Of a stretch of DNA of 64,000 nucleotides, positions 52,801 through 58,800 are shown one piece after another. The translations under genes and the position numbers were made by a program. Position 1 is the stretch's first letter, and every line of letters begins with the position of its first letter. The notes beneath the pieces are model-generated. The model had not been told where the DNA came from. It saw only the letters and a list, made by a program, of their open reading frames with translations, and ran no database searches. The DNA is from Istiophorus platypterus (Eukaryota > Chordata > Actinopteri > Istiophoriformes > Istiophoridae): the NCBI GenBank assembly GCA_016859345.1, contig CM029121.1, positions 27,311,527 through 27,375,526 on the forward strand, read 5' to 3'.

Positions 52801-55800
52801 TGCTATTATCCCCCCAGGGGTGGCAGAAGGGGGGCATTTCCACCATTTAGCCCCTGCTCTTAATAGACCAATTTTAATACCAAGGAAAAAGCATTTTACT
52901 TCCCTTTCCACAATCTAAATGATCAAAGTCTGACGGAAAGCTCCGAAGGATGAAAAGGTCCAGAAACAACTACTATCATATCACATTTTTTCAGTACTTC
53001 CCAACAGTGGATAACAATAATTCCCCATGATGTAATTAATTTGATTCATGCGACTTTGACCCCGAGAGGAGGTAGTAAATAATAAATTGATGGAAAAACC
53101 AATTAGCCGGTTAAAACGACCGATTCATCCATGGCTGTGAGACGATGAGCACCCCAACCGGCGTCGGCTCAGGGGTTACCGGTGGCGACCGAAAAACTCC
53201 TGCTGCCGGTGGCAACCGTAAAACTCCTGATCCAGTCTCGCCACGACCCCCCCCCCCCCAAAAAAAACGTAAGTGCCCACGGAGGGCAGGAGAAAGCATT
53301 TAAGACTTCAGTGTCAAGGGTTTTTAAGACGTTTTAGGTTTTTATGTAGACTTAATTCAACGTTTTTAAGACCTCTGGACTGTGTCCATTACGTAGCCCT
53401 CTCTGTCTTCTTACTAACTAGTTCTCTTTTTTTTAGCTGAAGCTACTCCACAATCTTTTCACATCCTAGCAACTGCAGCTACAACATCCCCTTGTTATGG
53501 GAACCGTGTCAGAGGAAGCTTCGGTTGCAGGCACTTTTCCTTGACGACGGCTCGGCCTGCACAGCGACGGCGCTGGAAGCGATCGGCACGCGTTGGATGT
53601 CGGATCCACAACACCATTAAAGCGGATGTTCATCCCCTGAACCAGTGCGACGGGAGATCCTCTCAGAAATCCATCAGCCGTCTCTCTGCGCCGCCATATC
53701 ATAACACGTAAATGTTACAGAGGGTCGAGGTCTGAGGAATGAAGCACTTCTCAGTGACTGTTGGGCCAAACAAAAGCGTAACGACGGTGCTAGCTTTGTT
53801 TAACGTCAGCGTTATTTATTTCCCAGAGGTACAGAGGGGAAAAGAAGGGGAGCGACAGTCGATAAGAGCCCCCAGGCCAGGTCCAAACCCACCTGAGACC
53901 CTGAATGTGAAACCACACAATGGCCCGGTTACCTGCCGAGGCCGCCGGCAGCGCACTTACACAAAAGTCACCAGCTTTTATGTGTTTGTTGGTAGCTACT
54001 GATCCTACTAATACTACTGCTACAGCTGCTGCTGCTGGTACTGACACCAATTGTCCAGTGTGGCAGCTATAACAGTCAAGTAGACGGGTCAAACAAGCTG
54101 TTGAAACTGAGTTCAGGACACATCACGGTTGACTTTAGCTGTTAATGGAGTGTGGTACTAGCTAATGGTTTAGTTTGGTAAAGTTTGGTTAGTGTTGGCT
54201 AAAAAAAAATTTTCAGCTATAAAGTCTGGTTCAGGATGACTCATGGTTAGTTTAGCGACTGAAACAGTGGGGTGAGTTTAGCTCTTTTAAAAACAAACGG
54301 TCCAAGTTGGTTTATCAGTTAAAAACATTTCATTCAGGTTAATTTCAAGATTTGGTCCAAGTTAAATCAAGTAAATCTTCCCTCCAGAGGGTAATTTGCT
54401 GTTTTGAGTCTGGAAATGAAGTTTGTCAGTGAAAGACCCAAACTTTTCACGGTGCTTTTTCAAATGCCTCCTTCTGCTCGTCCTTTGTTGTTGTCTCCAC
54501 AGACAATCGAAAGACAAGCCTGTGAACTGATCTCAGTGTTATCAGGGTACATGATCGTCTGCCTCGTAAAGCTCAAACATACTCAAACAAACACACACAC
54601 CTCAAACAGCACAGCGAGCGCCGTGATCCTGCCCCCGGCCTTGATGGTTTCATCCAAAGAGTCGTAGCGATGCGCCTCATAACAGTAGATCTGCATCTGT
54701 GGGATCAAACAGAAACGTAAATCATGAAGGTCTGAATATGTTAAACCACACAGAGAAGGTCAAGTCCAGACACGAGTCGGTAGACACGCTGCAGTTTTAG
54801 CCATGGTCTTCCAGTTCTTTCTCGCGTATCAGATGCAGAGCTCCATTCTGAGCTACAGTCATAGCACCAACATGCCCGCTCTCGTCGGTTTCGTCGCCGT
54901 CTCTCTCTTTGTAAAAGTTAATGACTGAGCAATACAGTTCAGCAGTGCAAACATTCCTTACTGGGATATAAATAACTAAGCCTCTGAACTGAACTTTATC
55001 TTTTCCCCACAAAACCTATTTTACGCCATGGATGGATTACTGAATCATGGCCAGGAGCCTCCCGGTGCCTCTGTTTGAAGTGAGCGTTAACGTTTCTCTT
55101 TACGAAGTCAGTCAAACCACAGAAAACGACAACCCAATTGTCTCTTTGAATCTTTGGGTCTTGTATAGTTATAGGAGGGGTAGGAGCCTTTTACACACCT
55201 TTGATTATCTCATAATCTCTTCATGCCTAATTTGCAAATATATTCTGAGGTTAATTCAATTAAGTTGGAAAAAGTCAGCGATTTAATGGCAATACCATAA
55301 TACCCAATAAAGCATACAAATTTGGGGTGAGAGTTTGGTTAAATTCGGGACAGACCTGAAGACTAACAGAACCGTACAAAGAACCAGACATAACGATTGT
55401 TTCCACAAACTTGCACAGGAAGGAGGAAGGAGCATAAACCTCACGACTATGTAAACGCACTAGAGAACACACTCGACCTCTGTTCGGTAAAGACTGGAGC
55501 TCTGGACCCCCCAGATCCTTCTTCTTATTTTTGTTTATCAAACGATATTTCTCCCCGGGACACCTGATGTCTTCGGTCGACGATGTAAGTTGCAAATATC
55601 AAATACGTTTATATGATTTTGTCTGTCAACTGTCCACACCAGCTGACCCAGTTGGCGACAAAACGTAATTACTGAGATTTCAATTCCTGTGTCCCATCAA
55701 AAGCTGAGATAAAATTTGATTTTTTCTTTTATCTAATGTGGACCTTTTAAGTAGTGGTGGAATTGATATAAGTATATTCACTCAAGTACAAACTTAAGGG

Positions 55801-58800
55801 TCTTGGAATAATTATTAATTGATTGTTCAGTCAGTGGTAAGAAAAATGAACTGGAAACTATTTTGAGGTTTGGACCAAAAACACAAAAATTGTGAAGGTT
55901 TCACTCTGGACTCTGGGTAATTGTGATGGTATCTCCTAATGTGTATTGACATTTTTACGGACCAAACAATCAATTAATTAATCAATAAAATAATCAGCAG
56001 ATTATAGGGATCCATGGGAAAACAATGATCCTATACAAACTAGTTAAAAACTAGCTCAATTTTGACCAGACACAACAGTAAATTGCTGCTTAAACATTAA
56101 TGCATGATTGATGATAATACAGCAACATAACATACAGTAACAACAGTATTGCAGTTACAGAGGCAGTTTTTCTTGAAGTCCTTTCGGTACTTCAAGTACA
56201 TTTTCATGGTTGTACTGACACATTTTTCCCTTTTAACATTATCAATGCAGGAGTTTTTACTTTTTACTTGTAATGGAGTATTATTACAGTGTGGTAGTGT
56301 TACTCTTAAGGATCTACTTCCCCCTTCCTCCAGCACCGATTATAAAGGCGTCTCACCTCCAGAGGGTATTTGACTCCATCCAGACTGTGCTCGGAGCCGT
56401 CCGAGGAGGCGTTGCAGCGCCCCCAGTGGAAGGTGATGCGTTCGACCTTGAACTCTGACCTGAGGCCTCCTCCACTGACATAAAACTCTCCGTCCACATC
56501 CACCGCAACTGGACAGAAAAGAAGACACAGGTGTGAGCACGCACAGGTCACTGAGTACTCTACTAAAATGTCACACTCAGTGAATACACAACCGATGCTA
56601 CATTATGTGACGATGAATGTTGTGTGTGAAGCAAAAACATAGTTTTTAAGATTATGTTTGGGTCTTTTTCTTCAATAACTACATTCTTTAAGCTTTTAAA
56701 GCATTGAGGACTCAAACATAAAAAGGTCAGACTTCTGCCTGAATGTGACGGATTCTAAAATGTACAGAAGATAAAAAGTTGAGAGCTTCCGCAGCACATA
56801 GGCGATTCGGTCACGGGGAGGATCTTCCTCAGGTTGGTCTTTGTTTGACCCGACAAAAGGTCCCTCGAGCATCTAGACCTCCTTTGATGGTCTAATGACC
56901 GTGGAGCATTGCACAGTCCTTTCATCCTCTGTGCTGCACTGTACGTCTCTGCCCACCAACTTGTTTTGTGCAGATAATGTGGAAGCGCTGAGTCATCAAC
57001 CTGCCGACCACTGGGAGCTCTGCTCGCTTTAGGGACTTTGTTTGCTTTCGGTAAGTTCTTGTTCTTTTACTACACTTTGATCTGTGTGCGGTCGGTCTCA
57101 TTCACGTCCTCTTTGTTTGTCTGGGATCGGTGTGTGTGTCTTCTGCTCTATTATGTTTCCTTTTAACCCCCCCCCATCTAAAATCTAATTTCCCTCTCGA
57201 GGGAGGGCAAATATTGACTCAACTTGCCGCTGATTCACTTGTGACGAAAAGTTTGTTTGCGCTGTATCAGAGGCATGAGACGATCCGCACGCTGCGTCCG
57301 TCGCCTCTTTTTCCTAAAACTGAAATCACCCGTTCGCGGCCGAGCAAAATCCCGAGGGCCCGGGGGCTTTGTAAAGAGTGTGTGCGGACAGCAGTTTGCG
57401 CCTTGAACCTACACTGGGCCCATTTGTGCGCTGATAAAAACGGGTTTAAGTACTGTCGGCCCGAACCGCACTCAGATTGTCCACCAAACATCTCCATTAA
57501 TAAAGGCCTTTGGGTGCAGCTGGCGGCCGAACAACAACTACAACAGAGTGCTTCTTATTTCGCTGAGAGTCCCGTTGCTAAGAAGCGCTGGACTCGTCTG
57601 TTTGGAGCTTTTTGAGAGGCGAGGCGAGATCCCTCTTGTCTACAATTTCACTTAACAATTACCTTGAATGCACACTGTAGGTTATTGTGTTTCACACCAC
57701 TTAGAGAGAGGAAATATATAAAGGGCTCTCAATCCCGTCAAATGAGAAACTGGTAACTGTATCCTTTACAATGGGACACCACTGTATGAGAAAAGGCCCT
57801 ATCGCTCGGTATCTATCTCGGACAAAATGTCATTAGGAAAACAGAAGGTCAACATGGAGGGATGGAAGGGGTGGGGGTCAGGGTGGGGCAATAAGGACAG
57901 AAGGAAAGAAATGGCTCTAGTTTGATTGATAGATGTCGGGAGTGATTTTCTCATTTGACAGTTTTGACCTGACTAAGCACTTTACAGAAAACAACTTCTA
58001 AAAGGCTGTAGATGACGTCAATATCATTACAAATAGGTAATTCATACAATAGGAGAAGTATTTTTCTGTTTTGCTTTCACATGGCAGGGAACAATTCAGT
58101 GATGTGATTATAAAATTGCATCTCTAAGCCCTAAAGTTTGTGTTGAAATCCAAGAAAATCCTCTGCACAAAAACAAGACTCCTAGCCACATTTAGACTGG
58201 ACATGGCATAGCAAAACAGGTCTGAGAATTTACCCCCACGCTCGTGGTGGACCTCATGGTGGCGCTATAGAAAAAGTCAGATGATCTCCATAGTTAGAGG
58301 GATTCATCCTTTGATAAGCACAGATGTCAGTGCAAAATTTCATGGCAAACCATCCAACGGTTTCCAACGTATTTCATTAAAAGCCAAAAATGTCAAACTT
58401 CCTGCTAGAAGAAAAACCTAAAAAAAAGCTGAAAGCACGACATTAACATATAAAGTCTACATGTAAAGCACTTGTGGCTAACATTTTAGCAAAAAGCTGC
58501 CAAACCCCACACCAACAGAAGTGGGGTTTTTTGTCCCCCGCGTGAATCTAAATTCCAGTTTTCCCTCTTTTAGCTCTGGCTTTGGTCTTCACCAGCTCCT
58601 GAGGGAAATCTCTGGCTCTTTAGCTGCTACACGCTCCGCTACATTCACCAGCTGGTCTCTGACTGGGTCTGGCTGGTCTTTGCTGCTGGGAAGGTGGTAG
58701 AGAGTAAACTCTATCAGAGCTTGTTTGGTGGAAACAGCTGCCTGCTCCTGCTGCTGGAAACAAGGTTGATGTGAATGATTCTTTTGTGGCCGAAAGAAAA

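Noticed and set aside
57130..57615. 161-codon + strand frame
   Set aside because: No recognisable domain, no splice context and no codon-level signal; probably chance.
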